13,688 nucleotides of DNA, taken from NCBI GenBank assembly GCA_004557125.1, contig SFET01000053.1:1-13688 (forward strand). Reading direction: 5' to 3'. The stretch comes from Clostridiales bacterium (GTDB lineage: Bacteria > Bacillota > Clostridia > Christensenellales > Aristaeellaceae). The notes under the pieces were generated by a model, which worked only from the letters and a program-made list of their open reading frames with translations, was not told the DNA's origin and ran no database searches. The position numbers and the translations under genes are program-made. Numbering within the stretch: position 1 is the stretch's first letter; the number at the start of each line of letters is the position of its first letter. This document shows positions 13,243 to 13,688 of the stretch, piece by piece.

Positions 13243-13688
13243 GCCTGCTGAAAGTTGAGAACATCCACGTCTATTACGGCAGCATTCACGCCATCAAGGG
13301 CGTATCCTTCGAGGTCAACGAGGGCGAGATCGTCACCCTGATCGGCGCAAACGGCGCGGGCAAGTCCACCACGCTGAACACCGTGTCGGGTCTGCTGAAG
13401 CCCAAGACCGGCACCGTCGAGTTTGAAGAGAAGAGCATCGTGGGCGTGCCCGCGAACCGGATCGTCTCCCACGGCCTGGCGCTGTGCCCGGAGGGACGCC
13501 GCGTGTTCTTGCAGATGACCGTGCAGGAGAACCTGGAGATGGGCGGCTACACCCGCCCCGCAGGCGAGATCGAGGCCAGCCTTGCCAACGTCTACGAGCG
13601 CTTCCCCCGCCTGAAGGAGCGGTACAAGCAGGTCGCAGGCACGCTGTCCGGCGGCGAGCAGCAGATGCTGGCCATGGGCCGCGCGCTG
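13239..13688 (+). CDS. livF: Branched-chain amino acid ABC transporter, ATP-binding protein LivF (partial)
   Basis: The first 150 codons of livF, cut by the window end; the family is usually near 235 residues. Visible motifs: YYGSIHAIKGVSFEV (12-26), Walker A GANGAGKSTT (36-45), the LivF mark CPEGRRVF (83-90) around the Q-loop region, LTVQ-type TVQENLEMG (94-102), and signature LSGGEQQMLAMGRAL (136-150). It is the second ATPase of the importer. The start overlaps the livG stop (ATGA) and AAGGAGG (13225-13231) lies 7 bases upstream. The Walker B, D-loop and H-loop lie beyond the window. Confidence 0.96.
   Translation, partial: MSLLKVENIHVYYGSIHAIKGVSFEVNEGEIVTLIGANGAGKSTTLNTVSGLLKPKTGTVEFEEKSIVGVPANRIVSHGLALCPEGRRVFLQMTVQENLEMGGYTRPAGEIEASLANVYERFPRLKERYKQVAGTLSGGEQQMLAMGRAL

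Noticed and set aside
1..13688. CRISPR arrays, tRNA or rRNA genes, insertion sequences, phage genes
   Set aside because: No regularly spaced repeats, cloverleaf-like segments, transposase motifs or phage functions were seen on either strand.

Overview
The window is a stretch of a GC-rich chromosome from a low-complexity-envelope Gram-positive, most likely a member of the Bacillota (Clostridia-like). This is inferred from a WhiA gene, a Crh/HPr-like protein lacking the phosphorylatable histidine, a LytTR-DUF3021-ABC cassette, strong AGGAGG-type ribosome binding sites and rho-independent terminators with long T-tracts. Codons are mostly C/G-ending. All genes read on the + strand. I cannot name a species.

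Layout. (1) 1-170: the 3' end of an EF-Tu gene (tuf) and its terminator. (2) 325-1878: a monocistronic secreted M14 zinc carboxypeptidase with its own promoter, an operator-like repeat in the leader and a terminator hairpin. (3) 1987-5701: one apparent operon behind a consensus promoter, holding an MBOAT O-acyltransferase (AlgI/DltB type), murB, whiA and a Crh-like HPr paralogue, closed by a strong terminator. It combines envelope modification, peptidoglycan precursor synthesis and the WhiA/Crh regulatory layer. The rapZ and yvcK/glmR genes often found next to whiA are missing here. (4) 5804-8211: a four-gene run of LytTR regulator, DUF3021 membrane protein, ABC-2 ATPase and ABC-2 permease, with overlapping or near-overlapping ends. 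(5) 8208-8898: a DUF2284 cysteine-rich protein whose -35 box overlaps the permease stop codon. (6) 8899-9156: a gene-free, AT-richer regulatory region. (7) 9080-13688: a branched-chain amino acid (Liv/HAAT family) ABC importer in the order livK-livH-livM-livG-livF, with livF cut by the window end.

How the genes work together. The liv genes form one complete importer: a binding protein, two permeases and two ATPases. LivK is separated from the permease genes by a hairpin and a possible second promoter, which would let the binding protein be made in excess. The LytTR/DUF3021 pair probably controls its own ABC transporter, whose substrate cannot be told from sequence. The murB-whiA-crh group links cell-wall synthesis with growth regulation, and the MBOAT protein at its head suggests acylation of a cell-envelope polymer or exported glycan.

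No CRISPR array, tRNA, rRNA, insertion sequence or phage gene was found. Most of the window is ordinary core-genome content. The more unusual points are the orphan MBOAT in a murB operon, the calcium-loop-like repeats inside the M14 peptidase, the compact murB-whiA-crh arrangement, the odd signal peptide of LivK, and the stacked symmetric elements upstream of the liv operon.
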